A stretch of DNA of 64,000 nucleotides from AC-32 sp963754265 (lineage in GTDB: Bacteria; Actinomycetota; Thermoleophilia; Gaiellales; Gaiellaceae): contig CAVWFB010000015.1 in NCBI GenBank assembly GCA_963754265.1, positions 124,001 to 188,000 of the forward strand. The letters run 5' to 3'. Below, piece by piece: positions 37,618-46,871 of this stretch (its first letter is position 1; each line of letters opens with the position of its first letter). The notes beneath the pieces are model-generated. The model worked only from the letters and a program-made list of their open reading frames with translations, was not told where the DNA came from and made no database searches. The position numbers and the translations under genes were made by a program.

Positions 37618-37824
37618 ATGCAGGCCGACTTGAAGCGCCACATCGAGCGTAGTCGGCAGCGGGTGGATGCCAAGAAGGCGGTAGTCGACGCCAAGGTGGC
37701 GGACAGTGACGCCGACTGGGCTCAGGCCGACGCGGAGGACGCGATCGCCGAGGCCGAGTACGCGACGCTCGACGCGATGCTGGCACGTGAGAACGCCGCA
37801 CAGCTTGCGGCGAGCTCCTCCTAG
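37618..37824 (+). CDS. small acidic helical protein, possibly 5'-truncated by an in-frame stop
   Basis: 68 aa from ATG 37618: 'MQADLKRHIERSRQRVDAKK', then Asp/Glu/Ala-rich 'DSDADWAQADAEDAIAEAEY' and 'ATLDAMLARENAAQL', a single long amphipathic helix. Small proteins of this composition are frequent in actinobacteria. In the same frame, ATG 37555 gives MQEDDDAD and then TAA at 37579, after which family-like residues (ESHWREMQADLKRH) continue, so the original N-terminus may have been cut off by a nonsense change. Function unknown. Confidence 0.5.
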   Translation: MQADLKRHIERSRQRVDAKKAVVDAKVADSDADWAQADAEDAIAEAEYATLDAMLARENAAQLAASSS

Positions 37825-38070
37825 GCACGCCCGACAACGGTGGCCGTCTGAACGCAGTTTGGACGTTGCTCGCCTCAAGGCGATTTCCGAAAACATGAGC
37901 GCTCGACTGGCCGCCTGGAGCCCGTCCCGTTGCGGTTGACTGTCGCGCGGTTGTGGCGCAGCCCTGTTTGCGGGAGTTTCCTAGGCATAGCGGTTTTCGA
38001 CAACCGCTGCACCTTTCTAGGTTTTCAGAGGTAGAGCAGGTTCAAGCATCGAGGGCTCTTGAGCTGAAAG

Positions 38071-38727
38071 ATGTCGGGGATGCGGGAACCTCAGAACATT
38101 CAGGGCCTCGCCCGGCGTCGTATCCTCATTGGAACCGGCGCGGGGATCGTCACCCTCGCAATTGCCCTGCTGGTCGGCGCGTCCTGGTCCGTTTCCGTCC
38201 TCGTCGGCTGGGATACCGTCACGCTCGTCTTCCTCGGCTGGGTCTGGGCGACCACCATGCGGAAGGACGCGAACGGAACTGAGCGTCTCGCGATGGCAGA
38301 AGACGACTCGCGTGCTACCAGCGACGGTCTGATCCTCGGGGCCAGCGTCGTCAGCCTTGTTGCGATCTTCTTCACTCTCGCCGAGGCGTCGAAGAGCGGC
38401 GGAGCCGATGCCGTGCTGCTCGCTGCGCTCGCCGTGTTCAGCATCGTCCTCGGTTGGGCGGTCATTCAGACGACGTTCACGCTCACCTACGCGCGCGTCT
38501 ACTACACGGCGCCACGCGGCGGGGTCGACTTCGAGGACGGGGATCCCGATTTCCGGGACTTCGCCTACATGGCGTTCACCATCGGCATGACGTACCAGGT
38601 CTCCGACACCGGGATCAGTCAGAAGCGGATACGCCACATCGTCCTCAGGCACGCAATCCTCTCCTTCGTCTTCGGCACGACCATCATCGCGGTCGCGATC
38701 AATGCGGTCGCGAACCTCGTGCGCTAG
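38071..38727 (+). CDS. DUF1345 membrane protein
   Basis: 218 aa with four to five helices. The DUF1345 pattern is clear: 'LLVGASWSVSVLVGWDTVTL', 'DDSRATSDGLILGASVVSLV', 'WAVIQTTFTLTYARVYYTAP' and 'FRDFAYMAFTIGMTYQVSDT' before the last helix. Members are inner-membrane proteins of unknown function. ATG 38071. First full gene of the island; 37825-38070 shows no gene. Confidence 0.88.
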   Translation: MSGMREPQNIQGLARRRILIGTGAGIVTLAIALLVGASWSVSVLVGWDTVTLVFLGWVWATTMRKDANGTERLAMAEDDSRATSDGLILGASVVSLVAIFFTLAEASKSGGADAVLLAALAVFSIVLGWAVIQTTFTLTYARVYYTAPRGGVDFEDGDPDFRDFAYMAFTIGMTYQVSDTGISQKRIRHIVLRHAILSFVFGTTIIAVAINAVANLVR

Positions 38728-38819
38728 CAGGCAGCGATCGAGGGTCGACCCCGATCCGCCCCCGATGCTTGCAGAACGCTTGCAGCCCGGGCTGATTCCG
38801 CCCGTGTGGTCAAACGGGT

Positions 38820-39833
38820 TCAGCCATGTAGTGCAGGAGGGTCGGGCCCGGATCGGCGATGACGGTTGCGGCCGGTTGGGAGACAGTGTTGAACGTGACG
38901 GCGATCGCTCGCGGTCGGCTCCTTGCCCGCGCCTCGCCCGTCGGCGAGCTTCTGAGGGCGAATCGGGCGCAAGGGCGCCGCGGCTTCGGCCGCAACGTCG
39001 ACGCCGGCGGTCGGGGTAAGCAGCCGTCCGCCGAAGACGACGCTGCAGAGCGCGAACCAGGCCCAGCCGAGCGAGAGGCCGCCGATCACGTCCGAGAGCC
39101 AGTGAAAGTCGAGCAGGACGCGGCTCGCTGCGACGGCGACCGCAACCGCGACCGACGCCGCGATCACGATCTGACGCGCCCGCCGTGGAAGGTGGCGCCC
39201 GACAATCAGCGCGGCGGCGGCGTAGAACGCGGCCGCCGTCGAGGAGTGTCCGCTCGGGAACGACGGGCCGAGCGATGCCGCCGCCGGGTCGAGCGTCGGC
39301 CGAACGCGGCCGACGAGATCCTTGACTCCGAGCATGATCGCCTCCATGCCGACGAGCACCGTGAGCAGGAAGAGAAACGACCAGCGGTCTCGCCAACGGA
39401 TGACCGCGAACGCGACGAGCGCAAGCGCCAGCACGACCACGACCTCGAGGCGTCCCAAGTCGGTGAGCGCGTGCAGCCCATTGGTGGACGTCGCGCTGCG
39501 GTGGTCGTATCCCCATGCGGCGACAACGTTGTCGAAGCGTTGGATGAAGGCAACCCGACGAACAAGGAAGGCCAGAACGCCGAGGGCCAGCCCGCCGAGA
39601 AGCGTGATCGACAACGCGAGTGTGAGTAGGAAGCCGGTCGCCACCGTCCGGTCGAGGCGCCGGACGACCAGCCGTCGCAGGCGGGCGTGAGGCCTCACCG
39701 CCTCCCCGGCCGCGCGCGCGACTTCCACGGCAGGCTCCGCCGGCGTCGCGCTCGAGTGCACGTACCACCGCGCCACGAGGTAGGTCAGCACTCCGGCCGC
39801 GAGCGCTGCTGTCAGATCAGCTAAGAGAGGCAC
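38820..39833 (-). CDS. PAP2-family membrane phosphatase
   Basis: 337 aa. After an N-terminal anchor and cytoplasmic linker, a six-helix PAP2 domain carries the three phosphatase motifs: 'KDLVGRVRPTLDP', 'PSFPSGHSST' and 'SRVLLDFHWLSDVIGG'. This family removes phosphate from phosphatidic acid, undecaprenyl pyrophosphate or phosphatidylglycerophosphate on the outer face of the membrane. The C-terminal 50 residues are basic and disordered and may read past the natural end. Divergent from the PAP2-DAGK gene, with only 14 nt between the two annotated starts. Confidence 0.85.
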   Translation of the reverse strand: MPLLADLTAALAAGVLTYLVARWYVHSSATPAEPAVEVARAAGEAVRPHARLRRLVVRRLDRTVATGFLLTLALSITLLGGLALGVLAFLVRRVAFIQRFDNVVAAWGYDHRSATSTNGLHALTDLGRLEVVVVLALALVAFAVIRWRDRWSFLFLLTVLVGMEAIMLGVKDLVGRVRPTLDPAAASLGPSFPSGHSSTAAAFYAAAALIVGRHLPRRARQIVIAASVAVAVAVAASRVLLDFHWLSDVIGGLSLGWAWFALCSVVFGGRLLTPTAGVDVAAEAAAPLRPIRPQKLADGRGAGKEPTASDRRHVQHCLPTGRNRHRRSGPDPPALHG

Positions 39834-39847
39834 TCGAGTCGGTCGAG

Positions 39848-41677
39848 ATGAGTGGAGTTGGGATCCCCACGCTGCGCCGATGTTTCCAATTCGGACAAAC
39901 GAGAAACCATGCCTCTCGAGGCTCGGCGTTCTGGTCAGAAAACGCGGCCACTCAATTGTCTACCCAAACCGTCACAACCAAGGACTATTCCGCTGCCCGC
40001 GAACCCGCCGACGACGAGCGTACTTCGCCGCTGTGGTTCCCCGTTCTGGACGCGAAGCCGCGCCGCGGGAGAAGACTGGCGCTGCCCGGCGCGCGCCACC
40101 CGTTCTGGACATACGTCTGCGGCGTCCTTGTCTCCTTCGTCGTTATCGCAGCGCTGTCGATCCTCACGGGCCTGCTCATCACGCACGTCGCGCTCCGGGT
40201 GCATTGGCTTGCCGGCGACGACGAGCGTCTCGTTCGGTTTCTCGCCCGTCATCGCTCAGGCAGCCTGACGGAGGCCTCGCTCGTCGGTTCGATCATGGCC
40301 GGCGGCGTCGTCCTGCCGATCATCGCGGGCATCGCTGCGGTGATCGCGGCGGTGGCCAAGCACTGGCGGTTGGCCGGGTTCCTCCTTTTCGCCCTTGCCG
40401 TCGAGTCGGGCTCCTACCGCGCGACGACGTTGGTGATCCACCGTCACCGCCCTGAGGTCCACCGGCTCGAGAGCTTGCCGGTAGACGCCAGCTATCCGTC
40501 GGGGCACACCGCGGCCTCGATCGCCGTGTACTGGGGGATCGCACTCCTGCTCACGTCACGAATCTCGAGCGTCACCGCACGGATCTGCATCTGGACCGTC
40601 GCAGCACTCATTCCGGTGTACGTGGCGTTCTCGCGGATGTACCGAGGCATGCATCACCCGCTGGACATCGGCGGCGGAGTGCTCATCGGCATCGCGGCGC
40701 TGTCGGCCATGGTTCTCGTCAGCCGGGCCTCGCACGTCGTCTCGTCCCCGACACCGAAGCGCCCCGAAGTGACAAAGGTCGCGGTCATCGCGCATGCCGG
40801 TAAGTCGTTCGACGGCGGCCTGCCCCAGCTCCGGCGCGAGCTCGAGCGTCAGGGCGTCGACGATCCGCTGTGGGTCGAAATCGCGAAGAGCCGGTTCGCG
40901 GCCAAGCAGGTGGAGCGCGTCCTGGACGAGGGCGCCGAGCTGCTCTTCGTCTGGGGCGGCGATGGCATTGCGCAGCGTTCCATCGATGCGCTGGCCGGGT
41001 CGGAAACAGCCCTCGCAATCGTCCCCGCCGGGACTGCGAACCTCTTGGCAACGAACCTCGGGATCCCGCAGCACATCGAGCAGGCTGTCTCGATCGGCCT
41101 TCGGGGAGAGCGTCGCAAACTCGACGTCGGCCGATTCAACGGCGAGCGCTTCGCGGTGATGGCGGGCGCGGGATTCGACGCGTCGATGATCCAGGAGGCC
41201 GACGGGGGCCTCAAGGACCGGCTCGGACGTGTCGCTTACGTGTGGACCGGGTCCAGGAACCTGCGGGCGAAGCCTTTCAACGCGAAGATCGCGGTGGACG
41301 GGGTTCCCTGGTATGCCGGTGCCGCCAGCTGCATCCTGGTCGGCAACGTCGGCCGCCTGTTCGGCGGCATCGAGGTCTTCGAGGATGCGCGCCCGGACGA
41401 CGGACGGCTCGAGATCGGCGTCGTCAACGCGGACGGCGTCGCGGACTGGGTGCGGACGTTGGCGCGGACGGCGGTCGGCCAGGCTGAACGCTCGCCTCTG
41501 GTGCAGGCGACGAGCGCGACGAAGGTCAAGGTCAAGCTCGACCGGAAGGTGCTCTACGAGGTCGACGGAAGTGATCGCAAGAAGGTCAAGTCGTTCACGA
41601 TCAAGGTGCAGCCCGCGGCGATCACGATCTGCACCCCAAGAGAGGAGCGGAGACACGATGTCAACGGTCCAGCGTGA
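39848..41677 (+). CDS. PAP2 phosphatase-diacylglycerol kinase fusion
   Basis: 609 aa with two enzyme domains. Residues about 90-290 form a PAP2 phosphatase ('TLVIHRHRPEVHRLE', 'DASYPSGHTAASIAVYWG', 'SRMYRGMHHPLDIGGGVL'). Residues about 310-600 form a YegS/DAGK lipid kinase ('VAVIAHAGKSFDGGLPQL', 'LFVWGGDGIAQRSIDALAG', 'IVPAGTANLLATNLGI', 'AGAGFDASMI', 'DDGRLEIGVV'). The usual GGDGT is GGDGI. One chain could thus dephosphorylate and phosphorylate lipid on opposite faces of the membrane. The first ~55 residues are not conserved; TTG 39956 is an alternative start. Confidence 0.85.
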   Translation: MSGVGIPTLRRCFQFGQTRNHASRGSAFWSENAATQLSTQTVTTKDYSAAREPADDERTSPLWFPVLDAKPRRGRRLALPGARHPFWTYVCGVLVSFVVIAALSILTGLLITHVALRVHWLAGDDERLVRFLARHRSGSLTEASLVGSIMAGGVVLPIIAGIAAVIAAVAKHWRLAGFLLFALAVESGSYRATTLVIHRHRPEVHRLESLPVDASYPSGHTAASIAVYWGIALLLTSRISSVTARICIWTVAALIPVYVAFSRMYRGMHHPLDIGGGVLIGIAALSAMVLVSRASHVVSSPTPKRPEVTKVAVIAHAGKSFDGGLPQLRRELERQGVDDPLWVEIAKSRFAAKQVERVLDEGAELLFVWGGDGIAQRSIDALAGSETALAIVPAGTANLLATNLGIPQHIEQAVSIGLRGERRKLDVGRFNGERFAVMAGAGFDASMIQEADGGLKDRLGRVAYVWTGSRNLRAKPFNAKIAVDGVPWYAGAASCILVGNVGRLFGGIEVFEDARPDDGRLEIGVVNADGVADWVRTLARTAVGQAERSPLVQATSATKVKVKLDRKVLYEVDGSDRKKVKSFTIKVQPAAITICTPREERRHDVNGPA

Positions 41678-42497
41678 TTCGTCCGTCTCGGTGCGCCGGG
41701 CGCAATCGGCCGGGGAAGGATTCGTCAACTCACGGCTCTTTGCGATCCTCTCGCGGGCCGGGTTTGTCGCCCGCGCCCTGGTCTATGGGATCATCGGCGT
41801 GCTGGCGTTCGATCTCGCGATCGGGCAGGGCGGCAAGATCACAAACCAGCAGGGAGCTCTCAGGTCGGTCGAACAGCATCCCTTCGGTCACTTCCTGCTC
41901 ACGCTCCTCGCAGTCGGTCTGGGCGGCTACGCGCTCTGGCGGCTCCTCCGGGCCGCTCTCGGCCACGGCCGTGAAGGCACCGACCGCGGGATCGAGCGCC
42001 TCGGCGCCCTCGGCAGCGGGATCGCGTACGCCGCGATGTGCGTCGTCGCAGTCCAGATCCTCACCGGCCCAGGGACGTCCGGGAAGGGAGCGAAGAAGAC
42101 GGCCGGTGACGTGTTCACCTGGCCAGCCGGGCGCTGGCTGGTTGCGATCGCGGGCGTCGTGCTGGCAGGCGTCGCCTGCTACCAGCTGATTCGCGGTCTC
42201 CGCAAGAAGTTCCTCGACGACTCGAAGACGGATCAGATGCCGCAGCCCATCTACAAGGTGTTCACCGTGCTGGGCACGATCGGACACGTAGCGCGCGCGG
42301 TCGTCTTCGGGCTGGTCGCCGTCTTCCTCATCAAGGCGGCCTATGACTACAAGGCAAACGAGGCGATCGGGCTCGACGGCGCCCTGGGGAAGCTGTACGA
42401 CGGCGCGTACGGGCCATGGCTTCTCGGCGCCGTCGCCGCCGGGCTGATCGCATTCGCCTGCTTCTCGCTGCTGGAAGCGCGATACCGGAAAATCTAG
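41658..42497 (+). CDS. DUF1206 membrane protein
   Basis: 279 aa from ATG 41658 (agaggagcgg ribosome site), overlapping the previous stop by 20 nt. Three two-helix repeats typical of DUF1206 are seen, each beginning 'LSRAGFVARALVYGIIGVLA', 'LGALGSGIAYAAMCVVAVQI' and 'LGTIGHVARAVVFGLVAVFL'. Members are membrane proteins of unknown function in actinobacteria. Overlap implies co-translation with the lipid kinase. Confidence 0.88.
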   Translation: MSTVQRDSSVSVRRAQSAGEGFVNSRLFAILSRAGFVARALVYGIIGVLAFDLAIGQGGKITNQQGALRSVEQHPFGHFLLTLLAVGLGGYALWRLLRAALGHGREGTDRGIERLGALGSGIAYAAMCVVAVQILTGPGTSGKGAKKTAGDVFTWPAGRWLVAIAGVVLAGVACYQLIRGLRKKFLDDSKTDQMPQPIYKVFTVLGTIGHVARAVVFGLVAVFLIKAAYDYKANEAIGLDGALGKLYDGAYGPWLLGAVAAGLIAFACFSLLEARYRKI

Positions 42498-42507
42498 TCC
42501 CGAGCAC

Positions 42508-44169
42508 GTGCACATGAGCGAACCGGGCGACAGCGATCCCGAGCTCTTGCTCGGCCCCATGCTCCGCTACGCGGGGACGGAGAGCGCGACCTTCTGGCTC
42601 GAGACCAGCGCATCGTGCGAGGTCGAGATCCTCGGACACCGCACGTCGACCTTTGCCGTCGAGGGGCATTACTACGCCCTGCTCCTCGTCGAGGATCTCA
42701 CCCCTGGCTCCGTGACTCCGTATGAGGTCAGGCTCGACGGAAAGCTCGCCTGGCCTCCAGAGGACGGACGCCCGCACCCTGTTGTGCGGACTCGAAACCA
42801 CGAGCGCCGCGCACGGCTCGCCTTGGGATCGTGCCGGGTTGGCGACCCGCAACCGACGAGCCTTGGCACCGCATGGCCGAAGGACGTCCGCGCCATCGGA
42901 ATCGACGCGCTCTGGACGTATGCGAAGCAGCTTCAGCGCGGGGACGTCGAGTGGCCTGACGCGGTGCTCCTCCTCGGCGACCAGGTGTACGCCGACGAGG
43001 TCTCACCGCAGACCCTCGCATTCATCCGGGAGAAGCGTGGGACGGACGAGCCTCCCGGGGAGCAGATCGCCGACTTCGAGGAGTTCACGCGGCTCTATCG
43101 GGAGTCCTGGTCGGAGCCGGACATCCGATGGCTGTTCTCCACCGTGCCGACGGTCATGATCTTCGACGACCACGACGTGCACGACGACTGGAACATCTCC
43201 TGGCTTTGGGTCGAGGAGATGCGTCGAACGAACTGGTGGGAGAGCCGGATCACAGGCGCGTTCATGGCCTATTGGCTCTACCAGCATCTCGGCAACCTCT
43301 CCCCGCCCGAGCTCGAGGAGGACACGACGTTTCCGCAAGTGAAAGCTGAGCGGGAGGCGGGACCGCTCCTTCGCCGGCTCGCCCACACGTGGGATCGTGA
43401 GTCGGCCGCGAGCCGCTGGGCCTTCTACCGCGACTTCGGAGACACGCGCCTTCTCGTCCTGGACTCGCGCGCCGCGCGCGTGCTGTCGGACGGTCGGCGG
43501 CAGATGGTCGACGACGAGGAATGGGACTGGATCGTCGACCATGCGAGCGGCGCATTCGACCACGTGATTATCGCCAGCACCCTTCCGGTGTTCCTGCCGC
43601 GCGGGATCCACCATTTTCAGGCGTGGAACGAGTCGCTGTGCGCAGGGCGTTGGGGCCGCCTCCTCGCGGGCCTCAGCGAGCGACTCAGGCGCGCCGTGGA
43701 TCTCGAGCATTGGGCGGCGTTCAACCGGTCGTTCGAGCAGCTGTGCAACTGGCTACGGACGATCGCCCACGGCACCGCGGACACCCCTCCTCCGGCTTCG
43801 ATCCTGCTTCTCGGCGGCGACGTCCACAGCAGCTCGGTAAGCGAGATCGATCTCGGCCCGAACGGGTCTTGCAGGGTCCACCAGATCGTTTGTTCACCGT
43901 TTCGCAATCCGCTCTCGGCGATGGAGCGCCGCGTCATGAAGGCGACCGGCTCCCGCATCGCCGAGAAGATCTTCTTCCTCCTGGCGAAGCTGGCCGCGGT
44001 AGATTCGCCGTCTGCCACGTGGCGGCCGCTTCGACCGGCGACGTTCGAAAATACGCTGGGAGAGCTCGTTCTCGATGGCCGCGCGGGGAGCATGACGATC
44101 TGGCGGAGCCCGCGCGAGGGCGAGGACGTTGAACGGCTGGTCGTTGATCAGCGCACCGCGCTCACCTGA
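42508..44169 (+). CDS. PhoD-like metallophosphoesterase
   Basis: 553 aa from GTG 42508. N-terminal Ig-like domain (1-100), then the PhoD phosphoesterase core with metal ligands in 'ALGSCRVGD' (about 112), 'LLGDQVYADE' (about 156), 'MIFDDHDVHDDWN' (about 219) and 'LLGGDVHSSS' (about 435). No Tat signal peptide, unlike secreted PhoD, so it is probably cytoplasmic. PhoD enzymes cleave phosphomono- and diesters and some have phospholipase D activity, which fits the lipid genes around it. Confidence 0.88.
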   Translation: MHMSEPGDSDPELLLGPMLRYAGTESATFWLETSASCEVEILGHRTSTFAVEGHYYALLLVEDLTPGSVTPYEVRLDGKLAWPPEDGRPHPVVRTRNHERRARLALGSCRVGDPQPTSLGTAWPKDVRAIGIDALWTYAKQLQRGDVEWPDAVLLLGDQVYADEVSPQTLAFIREKRGTDEPPGEQIADFEEFTRLYRESWSEPDIRWLFSTVPTVMIFDDHDVHDDWNISWLWVEEMRRTNWWESRITGAFMAYWLYQHLGNLSPPELEEDTTFPQVKAEREAGPLLRRLAHTWDRESAASRWAFYRDFGDTRLLVLDSRAARVLSDGRRQMVDDEEWDWIVDHASGAFDHVIIASTLPVFLPRGIHHFQAWNESLCAGRWGRLLAGLSERLRRAVDLEHWAAFNRSFEQLCNWLRTIAHGTADTPPPASILLLGGDVHSSSVSEIDLGPNGSCRVHQIVCSPFRNPLSAMERRVMKATGSRIAEKIFFLLAKLAAVDSPSATWRPLRPATFENTLGELVLDGRAGSMTIWRSPREGEDVERLVVDQRTALT

Positions 44170-44217
44170 CCGTGGCGAGGAACCGGGCGCTGCGTCTAGT
44201 TCGCACCCACAAGGCGG

Positions 44218-45663
44218 CTACCCGTCTACGAACAGGCCTTGGAGCGGGCCGAGCAGCCGCTTCGAGTGCCGTGAGACCCCGGGGAGCTCCACGAGCCGGT
44301 GGGTCAGCGGAGACCCCGCGCGGCGCCTCTCGAGTTGCTCGTTGGCGATCAGCTTCCAGCGGTTGTCCACGACCGCCGCCACTTCGCCATCGACCCGCTC
44401 GAGCGGTAGCTCGAGGTGCTCGGCCCAGAGACGGAGACGGGTCTGGCGTGCGACCGCTGGATCATGGGTGACGATGTTCATCTCGGTGTCGTTAAAGAGC
44501 GAGTGATCGTTCAGGTTGGCTGAGCCGACCGTCAACCAGGCGTCATCGACGATCCCAATCTTGGCGTGCACATACACGGGGTCCGCAAGCGCACCGTTGC
44601 GGGCGTAGAGCGTGGTGGCGAGGAAGCGACCGGCGTCCTCGTCGGCCTCGACTAGCGACGCAACCTGGCCACGTGAGGCATCGGCGCCGTCATTCGGATT
44701 AGCAGGCAGCACAGCGACGATCCGGAAGTCGTCGCGAGGCGGCCGGCGCAGCTTGTCGCAGAGGATGGTGACCACTTCGGGCGACCAGAGGAACTGGTTC
44801 TCGAGGTAGACGAACTGCCGCGCCGAGCGGAGCGCGCGGAGGTAGGACTCGAGGATCCGGAACTCGCCCCGCGGCACTGAGTCGTAGACAGCGTCGGGGA
44901 TCGTGCGCACGACCTGTAGCCCGACGTCGCCCTCGGGCGCAGGGGCCTCGGTCGCCGGCAGCGTCTCGCCGGTGACCTCGCGCCAGCGCAGCCGGAAGTG
45001 CTCGGCGACGTCGATCACGGCTGGACCTTGGATCCGTGTCGCGGCGTCATGCCAGCCAAGCTGGGCTCGTGCGGGGTGGTCGTGCGTGTCGAAGCGATCG
45101 CCCGCCTCGACCGTCAGGTCGATCCCGCCGACGAACGCCACCCGGTCGTCGATCACGATCGTCTTCTCGTGGTGGCAATGAAGCGGCCGTTCCCGGGCGT
45201 CGAGAGCGCAGCGGATTTGCGAACCGTGACAGAGCCGGTCGCGCATGGCGCGCACCTCCCGCCGGGAGGGGTGGAAGAGCGGCAGCGGCGCACCAGCCCA
45301 GGCCAGAACGCGCACGTCGACCTGCGCGGAGAGCTCGGCGAGCAGGTTGCGCAACACCGTCGGGGGCCCATCGCGGGTGAGATCGAGCTCCGGAGAGAAG
45401 TACCAACCGGTCAGGTGGATGTGTGACTCAGCAGCCGCGAGCGCCTCCGCCATCGCGGGTAATGCGTTCGCCCCATCGATCAGCACCTCCAGCTCGTTGC
45501 CGCCTCGGGCCGGGGGGTGGCCACCTGCCCAGCCCGAGCCGCTCGAATCGAGCACGTACTCCCAACCGAGCCGGCGCAACCGCCGTCGATGATGCACGCA
45601 GACGCGATGGTCGACCGCTCGGCCAAGGGCGCGGTCGATCGAGAAAGCGACGCCGCTCTTCAT
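44218..45663 (-). CDS. phospholipase D / cardiolipin synthase-like protein
   Basis: 481 aa with two HKD motifs, 'HCHHEKTIVIDDRVAFVGG' (about 162-180) and 'YVHAKIGIVDDAWLTVGSAN' (about 363-382). 'ELEVLIDGANALPAMAEAL' and 'QFVYLENQFLWSPEV' are typical of actinobacterial PLD-family enzymes. There is no N-terminal pair of membrane helices as in ClsA, so it may act as a soluble phospholipase D or a peripheral cardiolipin synthase. The 211-nt region 45664-45874 upstream holds its promoter and that of the next plus-strand gene. Confidence 0.87.
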   Translation of the reverse strand: MKSGVAFSIDRALGRAVDHRVCVHHRRRLRRLGWEYVLDSSGSGWAGGHPPARGGNELEVLIDGANALPAMAEALAAAESHIHLTGWYFSPELDLTRDGPPTVLRNLLAELSAQVDVRVLAWAGAPLPLFHPSRREVRAMRDRLCHGSQIRCALDARERPLHCHHEKTIVIDDRVAFVGGIDLTVEAGDRFDTHDHPARAQLGWHDAATRIQGPAVIDVAEHFRLRWREVTGETLPATEAPAPEGDVGLQVVRTIPDAVYDSVPRGEFRILESYLRALRSARQFVYLENQFLWSPEVVTILCDKLRRPPRDDFRIVAVLPANPNDGADASRGQVASLVEADEDAGRFLATTLYARNGALADPVYVHAKIGIVDDAWLTVGSANLNDHSLFNDTEMNIVTHDPAVARQTRLRLWAEHLELPLERVDGEVAAVVDNRWKLIANEQLERRRAGSPLTHRLVELPGVSRHSKRLLGPLQGLFVDG

Positions 45664-45874
45664 CGGCGGCGAGGATAGGCGAGCCAGGTGAAGTGCGCGA
45701 GAGCCGACAACACGGAGCTCAGATGTTTATGCGTTGTAGATGTGGACAGACCGGTCTTACTACACGGACCGTTCGGCGCAGTGCTTCCAGCTCTGCCTGT
45801 ATCAGGTCACGGTGGTTTGCGAGGGGATGGGTCTGAGTCCTCCGCCGTAATCGATACTACGAGGGAGGCACCAC

Positions 45875-46165
45875 ATGGCAGCAACCGAAACCGCTGAGCG
45901 GCGGCGCACGAACGCGTCGCCCAGCAAGACTCGTCGAACGACCGACGAGACGAAGAACGCGTTCAAGACGACCGAGTTCTTTGCGATGGTCGGCATCATC
46001 GGGGCGATCCTGATCGCCTCGGCCGTCTCCGACAGCTTCGGCGACCGCCGCGCCTGGACGCTCGTCGCGGCAGTCGCGATCGGCTACATGATCAGCCGCG
46101 GGCTCGCCAAGTCCGGCACCAAGTACGTCGGCGGCGAAGACCCGCTCAGCCGGAACGACCACTAG
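45875..46165 (+). CDS. small membrane protein (96 aa)
   Basis: The protein has a hydrophilic, Thr/Arg-rich N-terminus ('TAERRRTNASPSKTRRTTDE'), then two helices ('FFAMVGIIGAILIASAVS' and 'AWTLVAAVAIGYMISRGLAK'). This layout recurs next to stress genes in soil actinobacteria. ATG 45875. No catalytic motif. Function unknown. Confidence 0.7.
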   Translation: MAATETAERRRTNASPSKTRRTTDETKNAFKTTEFFAMVGIIGAILIASAVSDSFGDRRAWTLVAAVAIGYMISRGLAKSGTKYVGGEDPLSRNDH

Positions 46166-46242
46166 GCAACGCGCTTTGAGGGCTGTGCCGGGGCATCCGC
46201 CTCGGCACGGCCACGGTCACCATCAACCCGTGAGGAGAGTTC

Positions 46243-46713
46243 ATGCCCAAGATCCAAGACTCGATTGAGGTTCAGGCTCCCGTCCGGCGGGCCTACAACC
46301 AGTGGACGCAGTTCGAGGAGTTCCCGAAGTTCATGGAGGGAATCCAGTCCGTCCAGCAGCTCGATGACACACACGTCCAGTGGGTCGCAGAGATCGGCGG
46401 CAAGAGCCGGCAGTGGACGACCGAGATCACCGAGCAGCAGCCGGACAAGAAGGTCGCCTGGAAGACGATCGACGGCGAGGTCAAGAACGACGGCGCCGTC
46501 AGCTTCGAGGAGATCGCCGGCGGTCAGACGCGTGTCAACGTCGAGATGGACGTCGAAGGCGACTCGACCGCGGCGAACGTCGCGGCCGACCTCCTCGGCG
46601 TCGTCAAGCGTCAGGTGCGCGGAGACCTCGAGCGGTTCAAGCAGCTGATCGAGAGTCGCGACGAAGAGACCGGTGCTTGGCGGGGCGAGGTGCAGCAGGG
46701 CGACACGAAGTAG
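46243..46713 (+). CDS. SRPBCC (START-like) family protein
   Basis: 156 aa from ATG 46243 behind gaggag. 'IQDSIEVQAPVRRAYNQWTQ', 'FEEFPKFMEGIQSVQQLDD' and 'WKTIDGEVKNDGAVSFEEIA' match the coenzyme-Q-binding/polyketide-cyclase-like SRPBCC proteins, with a hydrophobic ligand pocket closed by a long C-terminal helix ('LLGVVKRQVRGDLERFKQL'). Homologs next to stress genes are common; the ligand is unknown. Confidence 0.88.
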   Translation: MPKIQDSIEVQAPVRRAYNQWTQFEEFPKFMEGIQSVQQLDDTHVQWVAEIGGKSRQWTTEITEQQPDKKVAWKTIDGEVKNDGAVSFEEIAGGQTRVNVEMDVEGDSTAANVAADLLGVVKRQVRGDLERFKQLIESRDEETGAWRGEVQQGDTK

Positions 46714-46799
46714 GGCGATCAGCGGCGCGCGCGCGTCTTGGGCCGGACGAAGCCGCGAACGTGCTGCGCGGCACGACTCGCACTTCCGTGACCGCCGAT

Positions 46800-46824
46800 G
46801 TTTTTGGAGTCTCGGTCATGGGAA
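46800..46824 (+). promoter_or_regulatory. possible SigB/SigF-type promoter
   Basis: GTTT, 16 bases, then GGGAA resembles the actinobacterial general-stress promoter (GTTT-N15-17-GGGTA). It lies 48 nt before ATG 46872. Confidence 0.35.
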
Positions 46825-46871
46825 GCAAAACGACAATTTCGACACGAACAGTGAAGGAATGGAGGTTGAAA

